DNA of 15,548 nucleotides from positions 1-15,548 of the forward strand of contig NZXU01000059.1 of assembly GCA_002698425.1 (NCBI GenBank). Reading direction: 5' to 3'. The notes beneath the pieces were generated by a model. That model was not told the DNA's origin and ran no database searches. It was given only the letters and a program-made list of their open reading frames with translations. Position numbers and translations under genes: made by a program. Below are positions 1 to 7,545 of this stretch, piece by piece; position 1 is the first letter of the stretch; each line of letters opens with the position of its first letter. The stretch is from Ahrensia sp. GTDB taxonomy: Bacteria > Pseudomonadota > Alphaproteobacteria > Rhizobiales > Rhizobiaceae.

Positions 1-558
1 ACCTATATGGGCGCGCCGGAATCGCTTCAGGCCGCCGTTGCGGCCGGGCTGTGCGGATTGGGCACAGTCTTTGTCGGCTCGATGGAAGGCGCGTCGAGGA
101 TGCTGTACGAGGCGCTGCCGCAGGACAAGCTGGGCACCGGCGCCGATCTGGAGGCCATCGCGCTGGAGACGGTCGAGAAGTTCAGTGCCCGCAAGGCCAT
201 CGTGCCGGGACTGGGCCATCCGGTGCACAAGCCCGTTGACCCGCGCGCCCCGCGCCTGTTCCAGATCGCGGCCGAAAACGGCAAATCGGGCGAATACATC
301 GAACTGATCCAGAAGATCCAGGCCGACGCAGAGGAAATGTCGGGCAAGATGCTGCCAATCAATGCCACCGGCGCCATCGGCGCGATCTGCTGCGAATTCG
401 GCTTTCCTTGGAAGATCGTGCGCGGCTTTGGCGTCATGGCGCGGGCCATCGGGCTGGTCGGCCACATCCTCGAGGAAAGCGAGAACCCGATTTCCTATGA
501 GCTGTGGCAGCGCGCCGAGGAAGAGATCCTCGAAACCTCCGGCCCGGGGGCGGGATAA
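1..558 (+). CDS. Citryl-CoA lyase-like citrate synthase family protein (5' end missing)
   Basis: This is the C-terminal part of a citrate synthase-fold protein. The reading frame is open from base 1 to TAA at 556-558, and the true start lies upstream of the window. The motif GLGHPVHKPVDPRAPRLF (about bases 208-261) is the citrate synthase signature that carries the His binding the oxaloacetate carbonyl. Where citrate synthases have NVDxxSG with the catalytic Asp, this protein has NATGAIG (about 361-381), so that Asp is absent. This pattern and the ending (GFGVMARAIGLVGHILEE) fit the short proteins annotated as citryl-CoA lyase, which cleave a citryl-CoA-type thioester to acetyl-CoA and oxaloacetate. 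The real substrate may be a related C-C bond. It is a cytoplasmic enzyme, and its stop lies 3 nt before the acyl-CoA dehydrogenase gene, so the two are probably co-transcribed. Family call good, exact reaction unsure. Confidence 0.8.
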   Translation, partial: TYMGAPESLQAAVAAGLCGLGTVFVGSMEGASRMLYEALPQDKLGTGADLEAIALETVEKFSARKAIVPGLGHPVHKPVDPRAPRLFQIAAENGKSGEYIELIQKIQADAEEMSGKMLPINATGAIGAICCEFGFPWKIVRGFGVMARAIGLVGHILEESENPISYELWQRAEEEILETSGPGAG

Positions 559-561
559 GCG

Positions 562-1713
562 ATGCAGACCTCAGCCCCCGACACCCATAACGATCTGCGC
601 GACGCGTTGCGCGCGCTCTGCGCGCAGTTCCCGCCTGAGTATCACCGCCGCGAAACCTACCCCGAAGAGTTCGTCGATGCGCTGACCCGCGAGGGCTGGT
701 TGGCCGCGATGATCCCCGAGGAATATGGCGGCTCGAGCCTGGGGCTGACCGAGGCCTCGATCATAATGGAAGAGGTCAACCGCTGCGGTGGCAATGCGGG
801 TCATTGCCACGGGCAGATGTACAACATGGGCACGCTTCTGCGGCACGGCTCGGACGCGCAGAAGCAGAAATACCTACCCGGCATCGCCAGCGGCACATTG
901 CGCCTGCAATCCATGGCGGTGACCGAACCGACCACCGGGACGGACACCACCAAGCTCAAGACCTCGGCGGTCAGGAAAAGCGACCGCTACGTGATCAATG
1001 GCCAAAAGGTCTGGATCAGCCGCATCCAGCATTCCGACCTGATGATCCTGCTGGCGCGCACTACGCCGCTGACCGAGGTCAAGAAGAAGTCTCAAGGCCT
1101 GTCGATCTTCATGGTCGATCTGAAAGAGGCCATCGGCAACGGCATGGAGGTCCACCCCATCGCCAACATGCCGAACCACGAAACCAACGAGGTCTTTTTC
1201 GACAGCCTCGAGATCCCCGCCGAGAACCTGATCGGCACAGAGGGGCGCGGATTTTACCATATTCTAGACGGGCTGAATGCCGAACGCACGCTGATCGCCG
1301 CGGAATGCATCGGCGATGGCTACTGGTTCGTGGACAAGGCTCGCGCCTATGCCGGCGAGCGCATCGTCTTCGACCGTCCCATCGGCCAGAACCAGGGCGT
1401 GCAATTCCCCATTGCGCGGGCCTATGTGAACATCGAGGCCGCCAATCTGATGCGCTTTGAGGCCTGCAGACGCTTCGATGCCGGGCAGGTGTGTGGGGCG
1501 CAGGCGAATATGGCCAAGCTACTGGCCTCCGAGGCCAGCTGGGACGCCGCCAACGCCTGCATCCAGACCCATGGCGGCTTCGGTTTCGCGCGGGAATACG
1601 ATGTCGAGCGCAAGTTCCGCGAGGCCCGATTGTATCAGGTGGCGCCGATCTCGACTAACCTCATCCTGTCCTATGTCGGAGAGCATATCCTGGGAATGCC
1701 GCGATCCTTCTGA
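562..1713 (+). CDS. Acyl-CoA dehydrogenase with a possible helix-G catalytic Glu
   Basis: A 383-aa FAD-dependent acyl-CoA dehydrogenase that would introduce an alpha-beta double bond into an acyl-CoA and pass electrons to ETF. Family marks are MAVTEPTTGTDTTKLKT (FAD/substrate loop), GQKVWISRIQHSDLM in the middle domain, and THGGFGFAREYDVERKFRE near the C-terminus. Length is typical. The usual catalytic Glu in a YEGT motif is missing: the site reads LYQVAPIST with Gln359. A Glu at residue 241 (GLNAERTLIAA, bases 1282-1284) falls where isovaleryl-CoA and long-chain acyl-CoA dehydrogenases carry their base in helix G, so Glu241 is the likely catalytic residue. The ATG at 562 follows the previous stop by 3 nt, and the G-rich end of the upstream gene is the only ribosome binding site candidate. 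Substrate unknown; a branched or CoA-linked dicarboxylate side chain is possible. Confidence 0.9.
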   Translation: MQTSAPDTHNDLRDALRALCAQFPPEYHRRETYPEEFVDALTREGWLAAMIPEEYGGSSLGLTEASIIMEEVNRCGGNAGHCHGQMYNMGTLLRHGSDAQKQKYLPGIASGTLRLQSMAVTEPTTGTDTTKLKTSAVRKSDRYVINGQKVWISRIQHSDLMILLARTTPLTEVKKKSQGLSIFMVDLKEAIGNGMEVHPIANMPNHETNEVFFDSLEIPAENLIGTEGRGFYHILDGLNAERTLIAAECIGDGYWFVDKARAYAGERIVFDRPIGQNQGVQFPIARAYVNIEAANLMRFEACRRFDAGQVCGAQANMAKLLASEASWDAANACIQTHGGFGFAREYDVERKFREARLYQVAPISTNLILSYVGEHILGMPRSF

Positions 1714-1723
1714 GACTAAGACA

Positions 1724-2562
1724 ATGAGCGGGATCGACCTTGACGCGCTGCCACCTTGGTCGGGACGACCCAAGCCAGAGAAGATGTTCTGACGCAGGGG
1801 CTGATCGACAAATATCGTGCCACGTTCGGCACGCATCTTTGGGACGGAGCGGGCGATGTGCCGCTGGGAATACATTGGTGTATGGCACTTGACACCGTGC
1901 CAGGTTCTTCGCTCTCAGAGGATGGCCATGCCGTGAGGGGCGGGTTTTCTGCCACCTGTCCCGCTTCCCGCCCACATGTGGGCCGGCGGCGATGTTATAC
2001 ATATCGCCCCGCTGAAGATCGGCGAAACCTTCACCCGCCGCTCTGTAATCGGGGATATAACGGCCAAGCAGGGCCGCAGTGGTGTATTGGTCTTTGTTAG
2101 CGTTGAACATGAGCATTTGAGCGGCAACCAGCTTTGTATCCGGGAGCAGCAGTCGATCGTCTATCGTCAGATCACCGCGCCGCGCCCTGTCAAGAACGCG
2201 CCCGCAGCGGCCGATCCCACCACGCTCAGATCGAGCCTTGCACCGGATCCGGTGCTGCTGTTCCGCTATTCCGCGCTGACGTTCAATGCTCATCGCATTC
2301 ACTATGACCATGTCTATGCGACCCAAACCGAAGCCTATCCCGGGCTCGTTGTGCATGGCCCTTTACAGGCAACGCTGCTCCTCAATCTTGCTGCGAGCAC
2401 TTTGCACGATCCGCCCCATCAGTTTTCCTTCCGGGTCTCGCTCCGCTGACATTGCCCTGCAAATTGCAGCTGCACCATGAAAGAGCTGGTTCCTCCGGGA
2501 TAGTCTGGTGCCGGGACCAAACTGGTCTTCGGAGTTTTTCCGCCGAATACTCGACCGTCTGA
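1724..2562 (+). pseudogene. Frameshifted MaoC/FAS1-like acyl-CoA hydratase (mesaconyl-C4-CoA hydratase-like)
   Basis: Conserved pieces of a HTD2/FAS1-like hot-dog dehydratase are spread over two frames. Frame A from ATG 1724 gives LDALPPWSGR. About 1 base is missing near 1768, after which the other frame gives TQAREDVLTQGL, FGTHLWDGAGDVPLGIHWC and GGF. An extra T in the T-run 1945-1948 returns to frame A with LPPVPLPAHMWAGG, SVEHEHL, FRYSALTFNAHRIHYDH and YPGLVVHGPLQATLLL, then FSFR. A third single-base loss near 2434 (within GGG) lets the C-terminal part continue as GLAPL and FSAEYSTV to TGA at 2560-2562. In frame A the protein would otherwise stop at 2447-2449. The intact family hydrates enoyl-type CoA esters such as mesaconyl-C4-CoA. 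It sits 10 nt after the acyl-CoA dehydrogenase stop, as if it were the last gene of that operon. Three indels in one gene among intact neighbours point to real decay, though read errors cannot be excluded. Confidence 0.8.
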
Positions 2563-2591
2563 ATTGTTATGTTTTGCAGCGGTTTCAGTAG

Positions 2592-2621
2592 TTGACCATT
2601 TTTTCTAACAGCTGTTAGTTT
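2592..2621 (+). promoter_or_regulatory. Possible promoter of the transporter operon
   Basis: TTGACC at 2592-2597 resembles a -35 box. The -10 candidate 18 bp downstream, TAGTTT at 2616-2621, matches the consensus weakly. It lies upstream of the strong Shine-Dalgarno at 2672 and overlaps a perfect palindrome, as a repressible promoter would. The upstream gene is broken, which also makes an independent promoter here reasonable. Assignment rests only on spacing and partial consensus. Confidence 0.3.
2605..2618. promoter_or_regulatory. Perfect 14-bp palindrome, candidate operator
   Basis: CTAACAGCTGTTAG is its own reverse complement over all 14 bases. It lies between the broken hydratase and the transporter operon, overlapping the presumed spacer/-10 region. 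Dyad sites of this size are typical targets of dimeric TetR- or GntR-type repressors, which often control acyl-CoA catabolic operons by sensing the CoA ester. No regulator gene is in the window, so the binding protein is unknown. Confidence 0.5.
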
Positions 2622-2684
2622 GTAGGAACCAACTTGGCGAATAGACCAGGCTAACCGCTGAAATAACAGGTGGGAGGAGAATCA

Positions 2685-2777
2685 ATGCGGGGATACCTCG
2701 TCTCCAACGAATCGCCGCTCAATCAAGCTTTGTGCGATCCCGTGGATTGTCAGCGCATGGCATGGGCCAAGTCATGA
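2685..2777 (+). CDS. 30-aa leader ORF overlapping livG by ATGA
   Basis: An ATG at 2685 is preceded by GGGAGGAG (2672-2679), the best ribosome binding site in this region, with a 5-nt spacer. The frame reads MRGYLVSNESPLNQ and so on for 30 codons and ends in TGA at 2775-2777, which overlaps the ATG at 2774 of livG as ATGA. No known domain, signal peptide or run of one amino acid is visible. The arrangement suggests that ribosomes load here and reinitiate at livG, which has only a poor ribosome binding site of its own. It could be a leader that couples or regulates livG translation, or a chance frame behind a relocated Shine-Dalgarno. Confidence 0.4.
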   Translation: MRGYLVSNESPLNQALCDPVDCQRMAWAKS

Positions 2778-3553
2778 CCTCTGATGCGGGAATTGTCTCA
2801 GCGCCGCTTGCGGTACGCGGTGCAACCTTGAATTTCGGCGGTGTGACGGCTCTCGACGATGTGAGCATCACCGTGAACGACGATGAATTGCTTGCGATCA
2901 TTGGTCCGAACGGTGCTGGAAAAACATCTCTCTTGAACGTTTCTGCAGGCTTCTATCGTCCGCAGAAGGGCCGTGTCGAATTGTCCGGGCAGGACGTAAC
3001 CGGCCTGCGTGTTGATCAGATCGCCCGGCGTGGCCTGGCCCGTACTTTTCAGGGCACTCATCTCTTTGCTGGGCAGACCGTGGTGGAAAACATCATGATC
3101 GGCCGTCACATGCTGATGCAATCGAATGTTATCCAGGCCTTTTTTCAGTTTGGGCCCGTGATGCGCGAGGAATCGGAGCATCGCGAAGCGGCGGAAGAAA
3201 TTATCGATTTTCTGGAAATCGGGGCGATCCGAAACAGGTCCGTAGGCACGTTGGGGTACGGGCTGCGCAAACGGGTCGATCTGGGCCGAGCGCTCGCGCA
3301 GGAGCCCTCGATTCTTCTGATGGATGAGCCCATGGCGGGGATGAACTCGGAAGAGAAAGAAGACTTGGCGCGTTTCATTCTCGATGTGCGTGAAGCACGC
3401 AAGATCCCCGTGGTTCTGGTCGAGCACGACATGGGCGTGGTCATGGACCTTGCCGACCGTATTGTAGTGCTGGATTTCGGGCGGGTCATCGCCGAGGGCA
3501 CGCCCGATGAAATCCAGAAAAACCCCGCTGTGATCAAGGCATATCTGGGATAG
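2774..3553 (+). CDS. livG: HAAT-family ABC transporter ATP-binding protein LivG
   Basis: A 259-aa cytoplasmic ATPase of the branched-chain amino acid (HAAT) type transporter, one of two that power the LivH/LivM permease. Walker A is GPNGAGKT at residues 44-51. The ABC signature is the degenerate LGYGLRKRVDLGRAL form (from residue 160) seen in LivG proteins instead of LSGGQ. Walker B with the catalytic Glu is LLMDEPMAGM (Asp184-Glu185), and the switch His is at about 218 (VEHDMGVVMDLADR). The ending (GTPDEIQKNPAVIKAYLG) is typical of LivG. I chose ATG 2774, which overlaps the leader ORF stop; ATG 2762 and GTG 2732 are in frame but add residues that look non-homologous. The stop is 4 nt before the acyl-CoA synthetase gene. 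The gene symbol denotes family; the substrate is probably not an amino acid given the neighbours. Confidence 0.9.
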   Translation: MTSDAGIVSAPLAVRGATLNFGGVTALDDVSITVNDDELLAIIGPNGAGKTSLLNVSAGFYRPQKGRVELSGQDVTGLRVDQIARRGLARTFQGTHLFAGQTVVENIMIGRHMLMQSNVIQAFFQFGPVMREESEHREAAEEIIDFLEIGAIRNRSVGTLGYGLRKRVDLGRALAQEPSILLMDEPMAGMNSEEKEDLARFILDVREARKIPVVLVEHDMGVVMDLADRIVVLDFGRVIAEGTPDEIQKNPAVIKAYLG

Positions 3554-3557
3554 CCTC

Positions 3558-5555
3558 ATGGTCACACAACGAACAGCAAAAAGCTTTAAAGACCCCTGCG
3601 TCACGCAGAGCGAAACCCTGCCTCAGGTCTTGCTGGCGCGCGCCAAGTCCACCCCGGGTGCCCTGGCCGAACGCCACAAGCGCCTTGGCATCTGGCGTGA
3701 ATTCACTTGGGCCGACATGCTTGGCAAGGTGCGCGACCTAGCGCTCGGGCTGGAGAGCAAAGGCCTGTCCGCTGGCGATTCCGTCATGATGATCGGCGAA
3801 AACGAGCCGGAACATTTCTGGGCTGAATACGCTGTGCAATCACTGGGCGGCAAGGTCCTGTCCGTCTACCCGGATCAGACCGCCGAAGAGATTCTGTATC
3901 TGGCCGAAGACTCGCAGACGCGGATTTTTTTGGCACAGGATCAGGAGCAAGTCGATAAATGCATCGAGATCGCGGACAAGTACCCAAGTGCCCTGGCGAT
4001 CGTTTACTGGGATGATTCCGGGCTGTGGGGCTATGATCATCCCTTGTTGCATTCATTCGAAAGCGTGAGCGCAGCAGGACGTCAAATCCACGCCAAAGAG
4101 CCCGCCAGATTTGAAGAACACGTCAAACGCGGACGGGCGGATGATATAGCCTTGTTGTCCTATACCTCTGGGACCACGGGAAGTCCCAAAGGCGTTATCA
4201 TCAGCCATCGCTACCTGTTCGACAACTGCTCACGGGTGATGGGGGCGATCGAGATCGCGCCCGGCACCGAATACCTGACGTACATTTCGCCTGCCTGGGT
4301 GACGGAACAGATTTTCGGCCTGTCGATCGGACTGATCGCGCCCATGGTCGTCAACTTTCCCGAAGGCCCCGAAGATGTGCTAACCAATATTCGCGAACTG
4401 GCGGTTGACGCCCTGGTGTTCAGCCCGCGCCAGTGGGAGAACCTCGCCTCCATCGTTCAGGCCCGGATGCTGGGTGCGGGCAAGGTCCGCAACGCGATGT
4501 ACAATTGGGGTATGAAAGTCGGCCGCGACGTTTATGTCGAACGACTGGAGGGGCGCAGCCCCAGCCTTGCCGCTCGCCTGCAACTTCCCTTTGCCGAGGC
4601 TCTGGTGCTTCATCACCTGCGCGACAATCTTGGCCTTGGTAAAGCGAAAAATGCCATGAGCGGTGGTGCCTTGATGGCGCCGGACGTCTTTCGCATGTTC
4701 CACGCGATGGGGGTCAAGCTCCGCAACGTCTATGGCGCGACCGAAATCGGACTACTGACCGCGCATGTGGGTGAAAGCTATCAGCTGGAAACAAGCGGCA
4801 GTTGGATGCAAAGCAATACCGCTTACGGCGAGCCGCTGGAATACAGGGTCTCGCCGGAAGGCGAGCTTCAGGTTCGCGGCGGATCGGGGTTCGGCGGGTA
4901 CTATGGGAAACCCGACAAGACCGCCGAGCCGCTAACCGAAGACGGCTGGTATGCGACTGGCGACGCGGTTTCGATGACCGACGACGGCGAGCTATTGTTC
5001 TTTGACCGCGTCAAGGACATGCGCCGCCTGGCAAACGGCCACAGCTACCCGCCGCAGTTCATCGAAACGCGGCTACGCTACAGCCCCTTCATCAAGGACC
5101 TCATGACCCTGGGCGACGAAAGCCGAAACTTCGTCAGCGCGCTTATCAATATCGATATGGAAGTCCTCGGCAGTTGGGCGGAAGGGAACAAAATCAGCTT
5201 CTCGACGTACACCGACCTGTCGCAAAAACCCGAAATTCTGGACCTTATCATGGGCGAAGTGGCGCGCATCAATGCTCTGCTGCCCCAAGGCTCGCGCGTG
5301 GCGAGGTTTGCGAATTTCCCTAAAGAGCTCGACCCGGATGAGGGCGAGTTGACCCGCAGCCGGAAACTCCGGCGGGCCTTTCTGGAGCAACGATATGCAA
5401 AGCTTGTCGAGGCGATGTATGGCGGCGATGACAAGACCGATCTTGAAATCGCCGTGACCTATCAGGACGGCCGTCAAGGCGTGCTCAAGGCCACGGTGCG
5501 CATATCAGATGTCGAAAACGCATCGAAGACCGCCAAACGGCGGTCTAGATCTTAA
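3558..5555 (+). CDS. AMP-forming (long-chain type) acyl-CoA synthetase within the transporter operon
   Basis: A 665-aa ANL-superfamily ligase that would convert an imported carboxylate, ATP and CoA to an acyl-CoA, AMP and PPi. Motifs in order: the phosphate-binding loop YTSGTTGSPKG at residues 202-212, VYGATEIG around 391-398, YATGD at 465-469, then FFDRVKDMRRLANGHSYPP, and a C-terminal ELTRSRKLRRAF with Lys603 as the likely adenylation lysine. Length and the ELTRSRKLRR ending match the long-chain/FadD15-like group rather than short acetyl-CoA synthetases. A basic tail (SKTAKRRSRS) follows. The gene lies between livG and livH, with a 4-nt gap before it and a Shine-Dalgarno that overlaps its stop, so activation is co-expressed with import. 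This placement recurs in aromatic and other hydrophobic acid uptake clusters (family knowledge). Substrate not determined. Confidence 0.9.
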   Translation: MVTQRTAKSFKDPCVTQSETLPQVLLARAKSTPGALAERHKRLGIWREFTWADMLGKVRDLALGLESKGLSAGDSVMMIGENEPEHFWAEYAVQSLGGKVLSVYPDQTAEEILYLAEDSQTRIFLAQDQEQVDKCIEIADKYPSALAIVYWDDSGLWGYDHPLLHSFESVSAAGRQIHAKEPARFEEHVKRGRADDIALLSYTSGTTGSPKGVIISHRYLFDNCSRVMGAIEIAPGTEYLTYISPAWVTEQIFGLSIGLIAPMVVNFPEGPEDVLTNIRELAVDALVFSPRQWENLASIVQARMLGAGKVRNAMYNWGMKVGRDVYVERLEGRSPSLAARLQLPFAEALVLHHLRDNLGLGKAKNAMSGGALMAPDVFRMFHAMGVKLRNVYGATEIGLLTAHVGESYQLETSGSWMQSNTAYGEPLEYRVSPEGELQVRGGSGFGGYYGKPDKTAEPLTEDGWYATGDAVSMTDDGELLFFDRVKDMRRLANGHSYPPQFIETRLRYSPFIKDLMTLGDESRNFVSALINIDMEVLGSWAEGNKISFSTYTDLSQKPEILDLIMGEVARINALLPQGSRVARFANFPKELDPDEGELTRSRKLRRAFLEQRYAKLVEAMYGGDDKTDLEIAVTYQDGRQGVLKATVRISDVENASKTAKRRSRS

Positions 5556-5562
5556 AGGAGGT
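5554..5562 (+). promoter_or_regulatory. Consensus ribosome binding site deciding the livH start
   Basis: AAAGGAGGT is fully complementary to the 16S rRNA 3' end and overlaps the stop codon of the synthetase gene. It stands 8 nt before ATG 5571 but only 2 nt before the in-frame GTG 5565, so ATG 5571 is the start. Confidence 0.75.
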
Positions 5563-5570
5563 CGGTGAAA

Positions 5571-6455
5571 ATGGTTTATTTCATAAACGACATCATAACC
5601 GGGGCTTTGATCGGCCTTCTGTATTCGCTGGTGGCCATGGGCTTTGTCGTGATTTACCGCGCCAGCAAGGTATTCAACTTCGCACAGGGCGAACTAGTGA
5701 TCATCGGCGGTTTCATCGTCTGGTTCACGACGATGCAGGCCGGGCTTAGCCTCTGGTTGTCGATACCGCTATCGCTGGTTCTCGCCGGCCTGGTAGGATA
5801 CGCAATCGAACGTCTTTTTCTGACCAAGCTGATTGGTGAATCGGTTTTTTCGATGGTCATGGTCACTGTCGGCCTGCTGATCCTGCTGCGCGGATTGGTG
5901 CTGCTTTTGTTCGGTCCCGCCGTTCGGCCCTTCCCAATCATTTTCCCGCTGAGACCACTGTTCCTCGGCGATATGCTGATCCCGATGAACCTTCTTCTCG
6001 GCGGGATCATCACTATTGTCGCCGCCGTCGGGCTGTCGTGGTTCTTCAACCGGACCCGGTCCGGCCTGCGGATGACCGCAGTGGCAGAAGATCACGTCGT
6101 GGCATCTTCGATGGGGATTTCCGTCAAGGCTTCGATTGCCTTTGCCTGGGTGCTTGGGGCAATCCTGTCCACGATCGGCGCGATGATCTTTCTCAGCGGT
6201 AAATCGCTGACCTTTCTGGCCTCGGATATCGGGTTCGCGGCCCTGCCGGTCGCGCTGTTCGCCGGGTTGGAGTCCATTGGCGGGCTGATCCTGGCGGGCG
6301 TGATCATCGGTATCATCCAGAGCCTGACCACCAACTATCTTGACCCGCTGATCGGCGGCTCACTTGGCAGTGTTGTGCCCTACATTATCATGCTCGCCAT
6401 TCTGCTGATCCGGCCAACCGGCCTGTTCGGCTGGCGCACAATCGAGCGGGTTTAA
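5571..6455 (+). CDS. livH: HAAT-family ABC transporter permease LivH
   Basis: A 294-aa inner-membrane permease, rich in hydrophobic segments along its length (for example ALIGLLYSLVAMGFVVIY at the N-terminus and VVPYIIMLAILLIRP at the C-terminus), with roughly eight membrane spans by eye. The segment RASKVFNFAQGELVIIGGF is the LivH hallmark, and RTRSGLRMTAVAEDHVVASS before GISVKAS is the cytoplasmic loop that contacts the ATPases. It would form the translocation channel together with LivM. The start is ATG 5571, placed by the consensus ribosome binding site just upstream. The stop is 3 nt before livM. Length is normal for the family and nothing looks damaged. Confidence 0.92.
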   Translation: MVYFINDIITGALIGLLYSLVAMGFVVIYRASKVFNFAQGELVIIGGFIVWFTTMQAGLSLWLSIPLSLVLAGLVGYAIERLFLTKLIGESVFSMVMVTVGLLILLRGLVLLLFGPAVRPFPIIFPLRPLFLGDMLIPMNLLLGGIITIVAAVGLSWFFNRTRSGLRMTAVAEDHVVASSMGISVKASIAFAWVLGAILSTIGAMIFLSGKSLTFLASDIGFAALPVALFAGLESIGGLILAGVIIGIIQSLTTNYLDPLIGGSLGSVVPYIIMLAILLIRPTGLFGWRTIERV

Positions 6456-6458
6456 TCC

Positions 6459-7511
6459 ATGGATCCTTCTGGCGTTTTCCCGACAAGCTATCGCAGTGAC
6501 AGACGTCTTATCCGAACGCGCTGGCAGGCGCTTGTCCTCGCCCTGTTCATGGTTTTACTGCTGGCAGCACCTTATATGGTGAGCGGGCGTATCATCGCTA
6601 TCCTGAACATGATGCAGATCAGCGCTGTTATTGCCGTCGGGCTTCAGATCTGCACCGGTTATGCGGGCCAGATCAACTTGGGTCAGGCGGCGTTCATGGG
6701 GGTCGGGGCCTATACAGCCTCGATACTGGCCTCGAAGACCGGCCTCACATTCCTGCTGACGATTCCTCTGGCCGGGCTCTCGGCCGCGCTGTTCGGGTTT
6801 CTCTTCGGCCTGACCGCGGCGCGGATCAAAGGTTTTTATCTGGCCCTAACCACCATTGCGGCTCAATTCCTGTTCCACTTTGCCGTATTGAACCTGCCTT
6901 CAACCTGGATGGGTGGATCAAACGGTATCACCGTGCCGCCCGCAGAGCTTTTCGGACTGCGCCTTGTTAGCGAAACAGCGCAGTTCTACATGAATCTTGT
7001 GGTCGCGACGATCATGATCGCGGGTGCGTTCGGGATCGTGCGATCACGCTTTGGCCGCGCCTTTGTGGCGGTCAGGGATGATGATGTGGCTGCTGGTATC
7101 ATGGGGATTAATGTCGCGGCCACCAAGGCCAATGCCTTCCTGATTGGAGCTTTCTATGCCGGCGTCGGCGGGGCGCTATGGGCCTATTTGATTCGCTTCG
7201 TGGGGGTGGACCAGTTCACCCTGTTTCACTCGATCTTTTTCGTGGCGATGATCATTGTCGGCGGGATGGGATCGATCGTGGGGGCCCTGATAGGGGTTTT
7301 CACTATCCGAATCATCCAGGAAATCATCGCGACGGTGGGCCCCAATATTGCCGACTCGGTATCATTCCTTGGCGGTGACATCGTGTTTGCCGGCATGAAT
7401 GTCGTACTTGGCGGCGTGATCGCATTGTTCATGATCCTCGAACCCAAGGGGCTGATGCACCGCTGGAACATTCTGAAATCATCTTACCGTATCTGGCCGT
7501 TTCCCTACTGA
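6459..7511 (+). CDS. livM: HAAT-family ABC transporter permease LivM
   Basis: A 350-aa second permease subunit. A basic N-terminal tail precedes the first membrane span (ALVLALFMVLLLAAPYMV). The family signature GYAGQINLGQAAFMGVGAYT is present, and RSRFGRAFVAVRDDDVAAGI before MGINVAA is the ATPase-contact loop. The last spans run into the ending EPKGLMHRWNILKSSYRIWP. It pairs with LivH to form the pore. ATG 6459 follows the livH stop by 3 nt; the upstream ribosome binding site is weak, so translation is probably coupled to livH. There are no interruptions. Confidence 0.92.
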   Translation: MDPSGVFPTSYRSDRRLIRTRWQALVLALFMVLLLAAPYMVSGRIIAILNMMQISAVIAVGLQICTGYAGQINLGQAAFMGVGAYTASILASKTGLTFLLTIPLAGLSAALFGFLFGLTAARIKGFYLALTTIAAQFLFHFAVLNLPSTWMGGSNGITVPPAELFGLRLVSETAQFYMNLVVATIMIAGAFGIVRSRFGRAFVAVRDDDVAAGIMGINVAATKANAFLIGAFYAGVGGALWAYLIRFVGVDQFTLFHSIFFVAMIIVGGMGSIVGALIGVFTIRIIQEIIATVGPNIADSVSFLGGDIVFAGMNVVLGGVIALFMILEPKGLMHRWNILKSSYRIWPFPY

Positions 7512-7545
7512 AGAACAGAGGGGCTTTTAACATGGGAGGAAGAAT

